DNA of 64,000 nt from Nitrospira sp. (GTDB lineage Bacteria; Nitrospirota; Nitrospiria; Nitrospirales; Nitrospiraceae), in NCBI GenBank assembly GCA_022226935.1, contig CP092081.1, forward strand, positions 1,382,386 through 1,446,385, read 5' to 3'. The position numbers were made by a program, and so were the translations under genes. Positions 46,442 through 56,229 of the stretch are shown piece after piece (the stretch's first letter is position 1; each line of letters opens with the position of its first letter). A model generated the notes under the pieces. That model made no database searches. It had not been told where the DNA came from and saw only the letters and a list, made by a program, of their open reading frames with translations.

Positions 46442-48325
46442 ATGGCGACAGTAGGATTCAACGATTCCGATCTCCTCGATCTTCAGCGGCGGCTGGTCAT
46501 TCTGCGTGTGGGCTTGCTGCTGGTTGTGGGGTTGCTTGCCCTGCGCTTGTGGCATCTCCAGATTCGGGAGGGTCCCTATTATCGGGATTTGTCTGAGAAT
46601 AACCGAACGCGTTCCGTGGTTCTTGAGCCGGCGCGCGGACTGATTTTCGACCGGAACGGCGTGTTGCTGGCGAACAACGTGCCGAGTTTTGCCTTGTATG
46701 TGACCCTGGAAGACGTCAAGGATCGTCAGGCGTTAGTCGGGCAATTGGCCTCGCTCCTTACCCTCGACCCCGAAGTGATTCAGAAGAAACTGTCGACCGG
46801 AAAGGGCAGCAAATTGCAACCCCGCAAGGTGAAGGACCGGCTGACGTTGCGCGAGGCGACCCTGATCGAGTCCCACCGCTTGGACTTGCCCGGGGTGATG
46901 ATTCAGGTGGAATCGCAGCGCAATTATCCCGCAGGCGATGTCGCGGCGCACTTATTGGGGTACGTCGGGGAAGTGTCGGCCGATCAATTGGAAAAGCCGG
47001 ATTTTGCAGATCTCCACCAGGGCAGCATCGTGGGGCAGTATGGCGTGGAAAAGTGGTTCGACCGGCAGGTCCGCGGTCGCGCGGGGCAAAAGAGTGTCGA
47101 AGTGGACGCGCTGGGCCATGAGAAGCGTGCCATCGTGTCAGATAAGCCCCTCGCGGGTGATGATCTCTATCTGACCATCGATGCCAAGCTGCAGAAAGTC
47201 TCTGAGGATCTGTTGGGGGACGAATCAGGCGCCATCGTAGCCCTGGATCCGACGAACGGCGATATTCTAGCCATGGCAAGCCGACCGGGTTTCGACCCGA
47301 ATGTGTTGTCCAAAGAATTGACGAACAAGCAATGGGTCGAAATTGTTCAGAATGAACGGCGGCCGCTTAACAATCGAGCGACGCAGGGACAGTATCCCCC
47401 TGGATCGACATTCAAGGTCGTCATGGCGGCGGCCGCCCTCGAATCGAACACGGTGACGCCTTCGACGATGGTGCGTTGCAATGGCGGCTATCAGTTCGGC
47501 AATCGGTTGTTTCATGACTGGAAACAAGGGGGACATGGATCCGTCGACATGAACGAAGCGTTGATCCACTCTTGCGACGTGTATTTTTATACCGTCGGAC
47601 AACGCATGGGAATCGACACGATCGCCGAATATGCGAAGCAATTCGGGCTCGGCCAGGAGACGGGCGTCGAGTTGCCGTCGGAACGTGTGGGCATCGTGCC
47701 TTCTACTGCGTGGAAACAGAAAGCGCGCAACCAGCCATGGTACCCGGGCGAAACCATTTCCGCTGCGATCGGACAGGGATATGTCACGGTGACGCCCTTG
47801 CAGATGGCGAGTGTGATCGGCACGGTGGCGAACGATGGCCTGTCGATCAAGCCGCGCCTGGTGCAGGCCGTGATGAATCGCACGACGGGAGAACGGGCAG
47901 AGTTTCCACCGACGGTGCGCGGAAAAGTGGCGGTCAAACCGGCGACCCTTGCGCTCATCAAGTCGGCGCTGGCCGACGTGGTGACGAAAGGCACGGCGAC
48001 GCGGGCAAAGTCCCCGCTGGTGACGATCGGCGGGAAAACCGGCACGGCTCAGACGGCGGCGTTACGTACGGGGCCTGAGAAGGACATCCCCAAAAAACTC
48101 CGGGACCATGCATGGTTTGTGGCCTTTGCTCCGGTGGAGGCGCCGCGCATTGCCGTCGCCGTCCTGGCCGAGCACATGGGGCATGGTGGATCGGCTGCCG
48201 CGCCCTTGGCGAAGGATGTCATTGAAGCCTATGTGAAAGCGTATCCCCAGGTATTGCAGGGGGCTCCGGCAAACGGGCGGGCCAAATCGCCTGCCGTGCC
48301 GGTCGATGCGCGGCCGAAGACGTGA
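46442..48325 (+). CDS. mrdA: penicillin-binding protein 2
   Basis: A 627-residue class B transpeptidase of cell elongation. One N-terminal transmembrane helix (VGLLLVVGLLALRLWHLQI) is followed by the dimerisation domain with VLEPARGLIFDRNG, then the transpeptidase: Ser322 in PPGSTFKVV (SxxK), SCD in the SxN position (HSCDVYF), and KTGTAQ near residue 536. The C-terminus carries a Pro/Ala-rich tail. It overlaps rodA by 4 nt. Confidence 0.97.
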   Translation: MATVGFNDSDLLDLQRRLVILRVGLLLVVGLLALRLWHLQIREGPYYRDLSENNRTRSVVLEPARGLIFDRNGVLLANNVPSFALYVTLEDVKDRQALVGQLASLLTLDPEVIQKKLSTGKGSKLQPRKVKDRLTLREATLIESHRLDLPGVMIQVESQRNYPAGDVAAHLLGYVGEVSADQLEKPDFADLHQGSIVGQYGVEKWFDRQVRGRAGQKSVEVDALGHEKRAIVSDKPLAGDDLYLTIDAKLQKVSEDLLGDESGAIVALDPTNGDILAMASRPGFDPNVLSKELTNKQWVEIVQNERRPLNNRATQGQYPPGSTFKVVMAAAALESNTVTPSTMVRCNGGYQFGNRLFHDWKQGGHGSVDMNEALIHSCDVYFYTVGQRMGIDTIAEYAKQFGLGQETGVELPSERVGIVPSTAWKQKARNQPWYPGETISAAIGQGYVTVTPLQMASVIGTVANDGLSIKPRLVQAVMNRTTGERAEFPPTVRGKVAVKPATLALIKSALADVVTKGTATRAKSPLVTIGGKTGTAQTAALRTGPEKDIPKKLRDHAWFVAFAPVEAPRIAVAVLAEHMGHGGSAAAPLAKDVIEAYVKAYPQVLQGAPANGRAKSPAVPVDARPKT

Positions 48326-49443
48326 TGATTGACCGGGTGATCGACAGTCGGGGGCTGGATAGTTTCGATCTTCGCTTCATGGGGCTGATCGCCGTCATCC
48401 TCTCGGTCGGGGTGCTGTCGATCTACAGCGTGACGCATTCGCAAGACACAGCCTTCCCCTTCTATCTCAAACAGCTGGTCTGGATTCTGCTTGGCACCAT
48501 CGCCTTTCTGGTGATGTATCTCTCCGATTATCACAAAATTGCGCGTCTGGCTTATCCGACCTACGCGGTCATTTTGATCATGCTCGCGGTCGTCTTGTTC
48601 ATGGGCAAATCGAGCCGCGGGGCCCAGCGATGGATCCCGATCGGTCCATTCGCGTTCCAGCCATCCGAATTCGCAAAGTTGGTCCTGGTTCTGGTCCTGG
48701 CCAATTATTATTCCCGAGCGTCTCGAGTGGGGTGGTTACACCGGGTGGTCTTGCCGGGACTGATTGTGTTGCCGGGGTTGCTGTTAATCCTGAAGCAGCC
48801 GGATTTGGGCAGTGGACTGAGCTTTTTGGCGGTCTATGCGGCTATGTTACTGATGGTCGGCGTCCGATCGAAGGCGTTGGGTATCATTCTGTTGCTCTCG
48901 GTCATGCTGTTCCCTTTTGTGTGGGAAGTGGTCTGGGCGTCACTGCACGATTATCAGCGCGAACGGGTCATGGCCTTCGTGGATCCGGATTACGATCCGG
49001 GAGGCAAGGGCTACCATGCGTTACAATCCAGAATTGCCATCGGTTCCGGGGAACTGTCGGGGAAGGGGCTCTACGGCGGGACACAAAGTCAGCTGAAGTT
49101 CCTGCCTGAAGGCCATACCGACTTCGTATTCGCCGTGTATGCGGAGGAATGGGGCTTTGTCGGTGTCCTGGTCCTGCTGGCTTTGTTTATCGCGCTGATA
49201 TGGGTGTCATTGGAAATAGCCGCGCGTGCGAAGGACACGCTCGGGGCGTTACTCGCGGCAGGTATCGTCGCCATGCTGTGTTTTTGTGTGGTGGTCAATA
49301 TCGGCATGACCGCGGGGATGTTTCCCATCGTCGGGATTCCGCTTCCGCTCGTCAGTTATGGGGGCAGCGCGACCATCATGACGATGGCATCATTAGGTTT
49401 GTTATTGAATGTGAAGCGACGTCGGCTGACCCTGTTTTACTAG
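48322..49443 (+). CDS. rodA: rod shape protein RodA, SEDS glycosyltransferase
   Basis: A 373-residue integral membrane glycosyltransferase of about ten helices, partner of PBP2 in making glycan strands. SEDS landmarks are FQPSEFAKL, LKQPDLGSGLSFLAVY with the catalytic Asp, GGTQSQLKFLPEGHTDFVFAVYAEEWGF and VSYGGSATIMTMASLGLLLNV. It starts by overlapping mrdA, the usual mrdA-mrdB order. Confidence 0.96.
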   Translation: MMIDRVIDSRGLDSFDLRFMGLIAVILSVGVLSIYSVTHSQDTAFPFYLKQLVWILLGTIAFLVMYLSDYHKIARLAYPTYAVILIMLAVVLFMGKSSRGAQRWIPIGPFAFQPSEFAKLVLVLVLANYYSRASRVGWLHRVVLPGLIVLPGLLLILKQPDLGSGLSFLAVYAAMLLMVGVRSKALGIILLLSVMLFPFVWEVVWASLHDYQRERVMAFVDPDYDPGGKGYHALQSRIAIGSGELSGKGLYGGTQSQLKFLPEGHTDFVFAVYAEEWGFVGVLVLLALFIALIWVSLEIAARAKDTLGALLAAGIVAMLCFCVVVNIGMTAGMFPIVGIPLPLVSYGGSATIMTMASLGLLLNVKRRRLTLFY

Positions 49444-49585
49444 GCGATACCTGGACAGGGGCCGACTTGTTGTGAAATAACCATGTGAACCGGATGGGCG
49501 CCGGACTGCCGGCGAGACGAGAGAACCCGGACATCTGTCCGCGTGCGTCTGCCGATCCGACCGATCTGGGCTTAAAGGAGTGTGT

Positions 49586-51097
49586 ATGGGTGTGGAGATC
49601 GCAATCAGTATCGCGCGGGAAGAAACTCGCGTTGCCGTCCTGGACAATGGTGTCGTGACGGATCTCTATGGCGACCGGGCCAAGGACCAGGACTACGTCG
49701 GCAATATTTATAAAGGGCGGGTGGCGAAGGTGTTGCCGGGGATGCAGGCGGCCTTCATCGATATCGGGCTGGAGAAGGCGGCGTTTATGCATGTCTCCGA
49801 TCTGTCCATCGATGTGGAGCCGGGAGATACCCTGGTTGAAGGCGACGACGAAGATAATAAAGATTCCGAAGTCCCGAAGCCCAAACGGCAAAGCTCAAAG
49901 CCCATCGAAGAGTTGCTGTCCGAAGGGCAGGAACTCATGGTGCAGATTTCTAAAGGCCCGATCGGCACGAAGGGCTCGCGAGTCACGACTTATGTATCGT
50001 TGCCCGGGCGGTATCTGGTGTTCATGCCGACGGTGGAGCATATCGGCGTATCCCGCAGGATTCCTCGCGATGAGGAACGCGCGCGCTTGAAAGAAATTAT
50101 GAAACGGGCACGGCGACCGGGGTTCGGCTACATCGTGCGGACGGTGAGCGAAGGAGTGAAGGAAGAAGAATTGCGCTCCGATGTCGAATTCCTGCATGTC
50201 CTCTGGCAGGACGTGCTGACCAAACGTGATCAGCAGCCTGCCCCGAGCCTCTTGCATAGCGATTTGAGCCTGAGCTTTCGCGTGGTTCGAGATCTCTTCG
50301 GCCGCCGGGTCGATCGGTTATTGATTGATTCGCGCGAGGAATACAACGCCATCAAGGGGTTCGTGCAGCGGTTTTCTCCCGAACAGACGTCCCGCATTCA
50401 CTTCTATGACAAGGAAGAAAGCCTGTTCGATTACCTGGGGGTGGAGCAAGAAATCGCCCGCGCAATGAGCCGGAAGGTGTGGCTCAAATCCGGAGGATAC
50501 CTGGTAATCGATCACACTGAAGCCATGACGGTCATCGATGTGAATACCGGCCGGTTTGTCGGCAAACGGGATCAGGAGGAAACCATTCTACGTAACAACT
50601 TGGAAGCGGCGAGGGAGATTGCCTACCAGGTCAAGTTGCGAGGTATCGGCGGAATCATCATCGTCGATTTCATCGATATGGAGCGGGAAAAGAACCGCGA
50701 TAAGGTCTATCACGCCTTGGTGGATGCCATGTCGTCGGACAAAGCGCGGACCAGGATTTCCAGAGTGTCTGACCTTGGATTGATCGAAATTTCCCGTGAA
50801 CGGGTGCGAGAGGATCTCCTTCGTTCTCTCTCGGAACCGTGCCACTACTGCGATGGACGAGGATATACGAAATCTCCCATGTCGGTGGCCTACGAAATTT
50901 TCAGGGAAGTGCGGCGGCTCGGTCACGAAATCGAGCAGCAACGTGTCGTCGTTGGTGCGCATCCCGCTGTCGCCTTGCTGTTACAGGAGCAGGAGCAGCC
51001 GGGGGTGGAGGAGCTCGAGCGGCGGTATAGCGCGAAGATTCTCGTGACTCCGGATGATCGGCTGCATCTCGAGCAGTTCGACTTAGTCGTGATGTAA
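49586..51097 (+). CDS. rng: ribonuclease G
   Basis: A 503-residue single-strand-specific endonuclease of the RNase E/G family that processes 16S rRNA 5' ends and mRNA. The S1 domain spans about residues 35-125 (YVGNIYKGRVAKVLPGMQAAFIDIG), with an acidic insert (DDEDNKDSEVPKPKR). The catalytic Asp residues are in VIDVNTGRFVG and IIVDFIDME, and the zinc-link CHYC is near residue 413. The ATG at 49586 gives the standard start; another start lies two codons upstream. It follows the mre/mrd genes, a common arrangement. Confidence 0.95.
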   Translation: MGVEIAISIAREETRVAVLDNGVVTDLYGDRAKDQDYVGNIYKGRVAKVLPGMQAAFIDIGLEKAAFMHVSDLSIDVEPGDTLVEGDDEDNKDSEVPKPKRQSSKPIEELLSEGQELMVQISKGPIGTKGSRVTTYVSLPGRYLVFMPTVEHIGVSRRIPRDEERARLKEIMKRARRPGFGYIVRTVSEGVKEEELRSDVEFLHVLWQDVLTKRDQQPAPSLLHSDLSLSFRVVRDLFGRRVDRLLIDSREEYNAIKGFVQRFSPEQTSRIHFYDKEESLFDYLGVEQEIARAMSRKVWLKSGGYLVIDHTEAMTVIDVNTGRFVGKRDQEETILRNNLEAAREIAYQVKLRGIGGIIIVDFIDMEREKNRDKVYHALVDAMSSDKARTRISRVSDLGLIEISRERVREDLLRSLSEPCHYCDGRGYTKSPMSVAYEIFREVRRLGHEIEQQRVVVGAHPAVALLLQEQEQPGVEELERRYSAKILVTPDDRLHLEQFDLVVM

Positions 51098-51205
51098 TGC
51101 CGCAAGGCGCCGGCCTCGCTGATTCCGCGACAGTCCCGTCTTTCACAGCGCTTCCCAGCACTACGGTCACAGAGTCGTGCCGACCATGCCTGATGAACTC
51201 GGACG

Positions 51206-52327
51206 ATGGTGAATAGTCGATCCCTCCGCCCCTGGCTGATGCTCCGTGCGATCCCCGGTGTGGGCGATGCCATTTTGCTCAAGTTGGTGCAGGCGCTGGG
51301 GTCTCCGGACGCGGTGTTGTCGGCGACCTCAACCGAGTTGGAAGACGTCGGGTGCCGGCCCCCGTTGATCGAAGCCATTCGCCACGGGCCGGACGCACAG
51401 GCGGTCAAACAGCTTGACCGTGAACTGGCGGCGTTGCAGTACCGTCAGATCACCGTGCTGACGTATCTTGATCCGCAGTATCCTGCGCCCCTCAAGACGA
51501 TTCCGGATCCTCCACCGCTGCTGTATCTCCAGGGAACGCTCCTTGAGAGTGATCGGCAAGCCGTGGCGATAGTCGGAACGAGGAAAGTCAGTTCCGCCGG
51601 CCGCGTCCTGGCCGAGGAATTGGCCTGTGAGTTGGCGAGCATGGGCTTTACGATTGTCAGCGGGTTGGCCCGCGGAGTGGATGCCGCCGCGCACCGTGGT
51701 GCCCTCACCGGCAAGGGACGGACGCTTGCCGTGATGGGATGCGGATTGGATCGCACATATCCGGCCGATCATGGTCCGCTTCGCGCGCAGATCGAGCGGC
51801 AAGGAGCGGTACTTTCGGAGCTGCCGCTTGGGTCCGCGCCCCACAGTTACCACTTCCCACGCCGGAACCGCATTATCAGCGGGCTGTCGTTAGGTGTCGT
51901 GGTGACCGAAGCGGCGATTGAAAGCGGGTCTCTCATTACCGCACGACTGGCCGGCGAGCAGGGGCGCGAGGTGTTTGCGATACCGGGTTTTGTGAAAGCA
52001 GAGAATAGTCGTGGGCCCAATAGTCTGCTCAAAGACGGCGCGAGGCTCGTCGAGTCGGCGCAGGATATTCTGGATGAATTGTTGCCTCAATTGGATGCCG
52101 CGTTTCGCGACCGGCTCGGCGATCGCGCGAGCGTGGCACGACCGGTTATGCAACTCGGGGCTGAAGAGGCGATGGTGTATGATGCCATATCGGTGTTGCC
52201 GCAATCGGTCGATGATGTCATTCGACGCAGCGGGCTCCCGGCCGCGCAGGTCGCCGCGTTGCTGCTTTCCTTGGAATTGAAAAATTGTGTTCGTCAACTG
52301 CCCGGTAACGAGTATGTGCGGCTCTGA
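51206..52327 (+). CDS. dprA: DNA-processing protein DprA
   Basis: A 373-residue protein that loads RecA onto incoming single-stranded DNA during transformation. An N-terminal helix-hairpin-helix-like region (AIPGVGDAILLKLVQALG) precedes the Rossmann core (VAIVGTRKVSSAGRVLA, TIVSGLARGVDAAAHRGAL, VMGCGLDRTYPADH, FPRRNRIISGLSLGVVVTEA, GSLITARLAGEQGREVFAIPG) and a C-terminal winged-helix domain. Its presence suggests natural competence is possible. topA follows after 97 nt, as in many bacteria. Confidence 0.95.
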   Translation: MVNSRSLRPWLMLRAIPGVGDAILLKLVQALGSPDAVLSATSTELEDVGCRPPLIEAIRHGPDAQAVKQLDRELAALQYRQITVLTYLDPQYPAPLKTIPDPPPLLYLQGTLLESDRQAVAIVGTRKVSSAGRVLAEELACELASMGFTIVSGLARGVDAAAHRGALTGKGRTLAVMGCGLDRTYPADHGPLRAQIERQGAVLSELPLGSAPHSYHFPRRNRIISGLSLGVVVTEAAIESGSLITARLAGEQGREVFAIPGFVKAENSRGPNSLLKDGARLVESAQDILDELLPQLDAAFRDRLGDRASVARPVMQLGAEEAMVYDAISVLPQSVDDVIRRSGLPAAQVAALLLSLELKNCVRQLPGNEYVRL

Positions 52328-52351
52328 TAGGAATTCATTGCGAGATTCCAG

Positions 52352-52379
52352 CTGACAGAGTCTCGATATTTGTTATAGT
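52352..52379 (+). promoter_or_regulatory. promoter of topA
   Basis: CTGACA (52352-52357), a 16-bp spacer and TATAGT (52374-52379), 45 nt before the topA start. Confidence 0.55.
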
Positions 52380-52423
52380 GGGTGTGGTAGTCTGGACCCA
52401 GGTACTGAGGAACGTGGAGCCAC

Positions 52424-54763
52424 ATGGCCAAATCTCTGATCATCGTTGAGTCCCCCACCAAGGCGCGAACTATCACCAAGTATCTCGGTCGCGGCTATTC
52501 CGTCATGGCCTCCGTCGGGCATGTCAAAGATTTGCCGACCAGCAAGCTGGGAGTCGATCTGGAGCATGACTTTGAGCCTCAGTACGTCACGATCAAAGGC
52601 AAATCCAAAGTCCTTGCAGACATCAAGAAAAAAGCCCAGCAGGTAGATACGGTGTTTTTAGCGCCGGACCCCGACCGTGAAGGTGAGGCGATTGCCTGGC
52701 ATATCGCGCAGGAACTGCACGGCAAGGGTAAGAAGAAAGACGGCAAGGTGTATCGTGTCCTCTTTAACGAAATCACCGAAGCGGCGATCAAGCGAGCGTT
52801 GAAGGCCCCAGGCGAAATCGATATGAAGCTGGTTCAAGCTCAGCAAGCGCGCCGGGTGCTTGACCGGATCGTGGGGTATCAGGGTAGTCAGTTGTTATGG
52901 AAAAAAGTGCGGCGTGGTCTCAGCATGGGCCGTGTCCAATCCGTCGCGGTGCGGCTTATTTGTGACCGGGAACAGGAACGCGAAAAGTTCAGAGCCGAAG
53001 AGTATTGGTCCATTGTCGCACTCTTGCGTGGAGACAATCCTCCGGCCTTCGAGGCGAGACTGCATTCCATCAACGGGCAGGATGCCGATATCGGCACGAG
53101 TGCGCAGGCCGAGCAGATTCTCAATGCCGTGCAGGGAAAACCGTTTATCGTTCAATCGATCGAGCGGAAAGAAAAAAAGAGAAACCCGGTCGCACCCTTT
53201 ATTACCAGCCGACTGCAACAGGAAGCCGCCAGGAAATTACACTTCACTCCCAAGAAGACCATGACCCTGGCGCAGCAATTGTATGAAGGCGTGGAGATTG
53301 GAGCGGAAGGTCCGACGGGACTCATTACGTATATGCGAACCGATTCGCCAAGAATCTCGCAGGAGGCGACCGAGGACGCCAGGCTGGTGATCCGGGAGCG
53401 ATTCGGAGAGGAGTATTTGCCGGCGACTCCGAATGTGTATAAGACGCAAAAGGCGGCGCAAGAAGCCCATGAAGCCATTCGGCCGACGGTGGCGGCTCGC
53501 GATCCTGAATCCATTAGGCAGTACCTGGAGCAGGATCAATACAATTTGTATAAGCTGATCTGGAATCGATTCATTGCCTCGCAGATGGTTCCGGCTATTC
53601 TCGATGTGACGCGTGTCGATTCGAGTCCGGTCGGGATACCGGAACGCTATGTGTTTCGCACGACCGGCACCGTCGTCAAATTCCCTGGCCATACCGCCGT
53701 CTATCTGGAGGGGACTGACAAGGAATTGCCGTCGCAGAAGCCGAAAAGTGAACAGGAATCCGAGGACGAATCGGACCGGCAGCTTCCTGTGCTGCGTGAA
53801 GGAGAGTCTCTGCAGTTGGTGGCGCAGGAAGACCAGACCCTGCCGGGCCTTACCTCCAAGCAGCATTTTACTCAGCCGCCGCCCCGCTACAATGAGGCGT
53901 TGCTGATCCGTGAACTAGAAGAAAAAGGCATCGGTCGTCCTTCCACTTATGCGGCCATCATTTCCACGATTCAGGATCGGAAATATGTCGAGAAGATTGA
54001 GGGCCGTTTTCTGCCTACCGAAACGGGACGGACGGTCAACGACTTTTTATTGAAGGGGTTTCCAGACCTGTTGGACACGGAATTCACCTCGCACATGGAA
54101 GAGCAACTCGACGAAGTTGAAGAGGGGACCAAGCCGTGGGTGTCGGCGGTCAGGGAGTTTTATGCCCCCTTTGTCAAGGAAATGGAACTGGCGCAAAGTA
54201 TTCCCGGGCCCAAAGACATCGTTGAGCCTCCGACCAACCTGCCTTGTGAAAAGTGCGGCCGCATGTTGGAGATCAAGTGGGGGCGAAACGGAAAGTTTTT
54301 GGCCTGTCCTGGATACAAGGAAGATCCTCCCTGCAAGAATACTCAGAACTTTGAAAAGCTTCCCGACGGGACAATCAAAATCGTTCCCAAGTTGGAGGAG
54401 ACGACCGACGAAAAGTGTGAGAAGTGTTCAAGCCCCATGGTCGTCAAGTCGGGCCGCTTCGGAAAATTTTTAGCTTGTTCCGCCTATCCTGAATGCAAAA
54501 CGACCAAAGCGATTGCCCTGGGAGTAAAATGTCCACAGCCCGAATGCGGCGGGGATCTGGTGCAAAAGCGCACAAAAAAAGGAAGAAATTTTTATTCATG
54601 CAGCCGCTACCCGCAATGCGAGTATGCTCTGTGGGATCGTCCGATCAATAAGCCCTGCCCCCAGTGTCAGGCACCGTTTCTCATTGAGAAGGTCAGTAAG
54701 CAGGCCGGCCGCTCCGTTCAGTGCCGCAATGAAGAAACGTGCGGTTACCGCGAGGCCGGATAA
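52424..54763 (+). CDS. topA: DNA topoisomerase I
   Basis: A 779-residue type IA topoisomerase that relaxes negative supercoils. The TOPRIM domain begins LIIVESPTKARTITKYLG and includes APDPDREGEAIAWH. The catalytic tyrosine is Tyr303 in GLITYMRTDSPRIS, with the conserved EEKGIGRPSTYA region later. The C-terminus has several C4 zinc ribbons (CEKCGRMLE near residue 609, CEKCSSPM, CPQPECGG and CPQC), the last near residue 744. An acidic insert (KSEQESEDESD) lies at about residue 445. Confidence 0.97.
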   Translation: MAKSLIIVESPTKARTITKYLGRGYSVMASVGHVKDLPTSKLGVDLEHDFEPQYVTIKGKSKVLADIKKKAQQVDTVFLAPDPDREGEAIAWHIAQELHGKGKKKDGKVYRVLFNEITEAAIKRALKAPGEIDMKLVQAQQARRVLDRIVGYQGSQLLWKKVRRGLSMGRVQSVAVRLICDREQEREKFRAEEYWSIVALLRGDNPPAFEARLHSINGQDADIGTSAQAEQILNAVQGKPFIVQSIERKEKKRNPVAPFITSRLQQEAARKLHFTPKKTMTLAQQLYEGVEIGAEGPTGLITYMRTDSPRISQEATEDARLVIRERFGEEYLPATPNVYKTQKAAQEAHEAIRPTVAARDPESIRQYLEQDQYNLYKLIWNRFIASQMVPAILDVTRVDSSPVGIPERYVFRTTGTVVKFPGHTAVYLEGTDKELPSQKPKSEQESEDESDRQLPVLREGESLQLVAQEDQTLPGLTSKQHFTQPPPRYNEALLIRELEEKGIGRPSTYAAIISTIQDRKYVEKIEGRFLPTETGRTVNDFLLKGFPDLLDTEFTSHMEEQLDEVEEGTKPWVSAVREFYAPFVKEMELAQSIPGPKDIVEPPTNLPCEKCGRMLEIKWGRNGKFLACPGYKEDPPCKNTQNFEKLPDGTIKIVPKLEETTDEKCEKCSSPMVVKSGRFGKFLACSAYPECKTTKAIALGVKCPQPECGGDLVQKRTKKGRNFYSCSRYPQCEYALWDRPINKPCPQCQAPFLIEKVSKQAGRSVQCRNEETCGYREAG

Positions 54764-54889
54764 CCGCCGCGCAGATCCGGCGAGAATCTCCCTCTCACCC
54801 TCCTTCCTCTCAGTCTCGATTCATTGAGCCCCGGCAAGAATTTTGCGCCCGCTCTGCTCGCTGCAGTACGCGTATTCTGATGAGAGCAA

Positions 54890-54904
54890 TGAGAAGCGTT
54901 CTCG
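54890..54904. promoter_or_regulatory. candidate Fur-like operator upstream of the bacterioferritins
   Basis: TGAGAAGCGTTCTCG is a near-perfect palindrome (GAGAA-GCG-TTCTC). It matches the Fur 7-1-7 pattern at 10 of 14 informative positions and shares the TGAGAA half-site with the box at 61273-61287. The rest of 54764-55070 holds no gene. Confidence 0.4.
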
Positions 54905-54945
54905 GCGATGTTGATAACCACCCTCATAAATACGTATATCAATGG

Positions 54946-54974
54946 TTGACAAGTCCTTCGAGAATCTCTAAGTA
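54946..54974 (+). promoter_or_regulatory. possible promoter of the bacterioferritin pair
   Basis: TTGACA (54946-54951), a 17-bp spacer and TAAGTA (54969-54974). The -35 box is perfect and the -10 box weak. Confidence 0.4.
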
Positions 54975-55070
54975 AGGAGTACAATTATTCAAGAACAGAA
55001 GGTCTACGGCGTCAAACCAATTATTTAGTCCATAGGCCAGAAAGATGTTGCATGGCCGGAGGAGGGGGAT

Positions 55071-55547
55071 ATGAAGGCGAAGCAGGGCGTTATTGAATTA
55101 CTTAATAAAGTATTGACGGCAGACCTTACCGCCATCAATCAATATTTCGTCCATGCAAAGATGTGTGCCAATTGGGGTTATGACCGGCTCCATCACACGG
55201 TCAGGGAGCGCAGCATCGATGAGATGAAAGATGCGGATGAACTGATCAGCCACATTCTCTATCTGGAAGGTGTGCCCAATGTTCAACGGATGAACACCGT
55301 ACATATCGGTGAAACCGTTTCGGAGCAATTGAAACTCGATCTGAAGGCCGAGCAGGAAATGCTTGCCCTATTGAGTGAAGGGGTGGTGCATTGTACGAAG
55401 GTGGCGGATTTTACGACGCGGCACATGCTGGAGGATATGGCGAAAGACGTGGATGAACATATCGATTGGATCGAAACCCAGATGGAAACGATCAAGCAGG
55501 TCGGTCTCGAGAATTATCTCGCTGAACAAATCAAGAAAGACAGTTAA
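55071..55547 (+). CDS. bacterioferritin, haem-binding type (ferroxidase residues missing)
   Basis: A 158-residue bacterioferritin subunit, the E. coli length. Aligned by eye with E. coli Bfr, the haem-ligand Met52 is kept (SIDEMKDAD) and Glu94 is present. Ferroxidase ligands are changed: Glu18 is Asp, His54 is Asp and Glu127 is Val. It is therefore likely to be the haem-carrying, non-oxidising subunit of a mixed shell, like the alpha type of Pseudomonas putida. The second subunit gene follows after 34 nt. Ribosome site GGAGG. Confidence 0.93.
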   Translation: MKAKQGVIELLNKVLTADLTAINQYFVHAKMCANWGYDRLHHTVRERSIDEMKDADELISHILYLEGVPNVQRMNTVHIGETVSEQLKLDLKAEQEMLALLSEGVVHCTKVADFTTRHMLEDMAKDVDEHIDWIETQMETIKQVGLENYLAEQIKKDS

Positions 55548-55581
55548 GCCCGTATCGGAATGGCGCAGGGAGGAAATGGGC

Positions 55582-56061
55582 ATGAAAGCAAAAGAGGGCG
55601 TCCTCGATATTTTGAATAAGATGTTGGGCAGTGAGCTGACGGCAGTGCATCAGTATCTGTTGCACGCTGCCCTCTGCAAGCATTGGGGGTATGGTCGGCT
55701 CCATGCGCATTTTAGTCACCTAGCTCAGGAGGAGGTCAGTCATTCCTCCGGTTTGATCGATCATATCCTCTACCTTGGCGGCGCCCCAAAGATGGGGCAT
55801 CTGGATGGTGTGGCAGCGGGTAAGAAAGTGTCGGATCTCCTGGATGCAGATTTGGTTTTTGAGCGCGAGGATGCAGAGGCGCTTCGTCATGGAATTGCAC
55901 ACTGCGCGAAAGTCGGAGATTTCACCACCCGGCATTTGTTGGAGCACATGATCATCGATACGGAGGAACACATCGACTGGTTCGAGACCCAGCTCCGAAC
56001 GATTGAGCAAGTTGGAGAAGAGCGGTATCTGGCGGAACAACTCACCTCAGACAAGTCTTAA
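55582..56061 (+). CDS. bacterioferritin, ferroxidase type (no haem ligand)
   Basis: A 159-residue bacterioferritin. Compared by eye with E. coli Bfr, the ferroxidase ligands Glu18, Glu51, His54 (in AQEEVSHSS), Glu94 and His130 are kept, while Glu127 appears as Thr. The haem-ligand Met52 is Val. It is thus complementary to the upstream paralogue and would oxidise iron while the other carries haem. The start is the ATG 7 nt after GGAGG; an ATG two codons upstream is too close to it. A terminator follows. Confidence 0.93.
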   Translation: MKAKEGVLDILNKMLGSELTAVHQYLLHAALCKHWGYGRLHAHFSHLAQEEVSHSSGLIDHILYLGGAPKMGHLDGVAAGKKVSDLLDADLVFEREDAEALRHGIAHCAKVGDFTTRHLLEHMIIDTEEHIDWFETQLRTIEQVGEERYLAEQLTSDKS

Positions 56062-56077
56062 CGCAATCGGAAGTGAG

Positions 56078-56123
56078 GGCGGGTCCGCGAGTTCAAATAC
56101 TGGCCGACCCGCCTTTCTTTTCT
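56078..56123 (+). terminator. terminator after the bacterioferritins
   Basis: GGCGGGTC (56078-56085) pairs perfectly with GACCCGCC (56106-56113), followed by TTTCTTTTCT. Confidence 0.8.
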
Positions 56124-56229
56124 CCCCATCCGATTCGTCAGTCGGAAGCATTTAATTTCTTAGTCTAATCTCCAGCCTCCCGCTCAACCAAACGGTGCAC
56201 ATTGCATTACCAGTGCTGGACGTCAGCGC

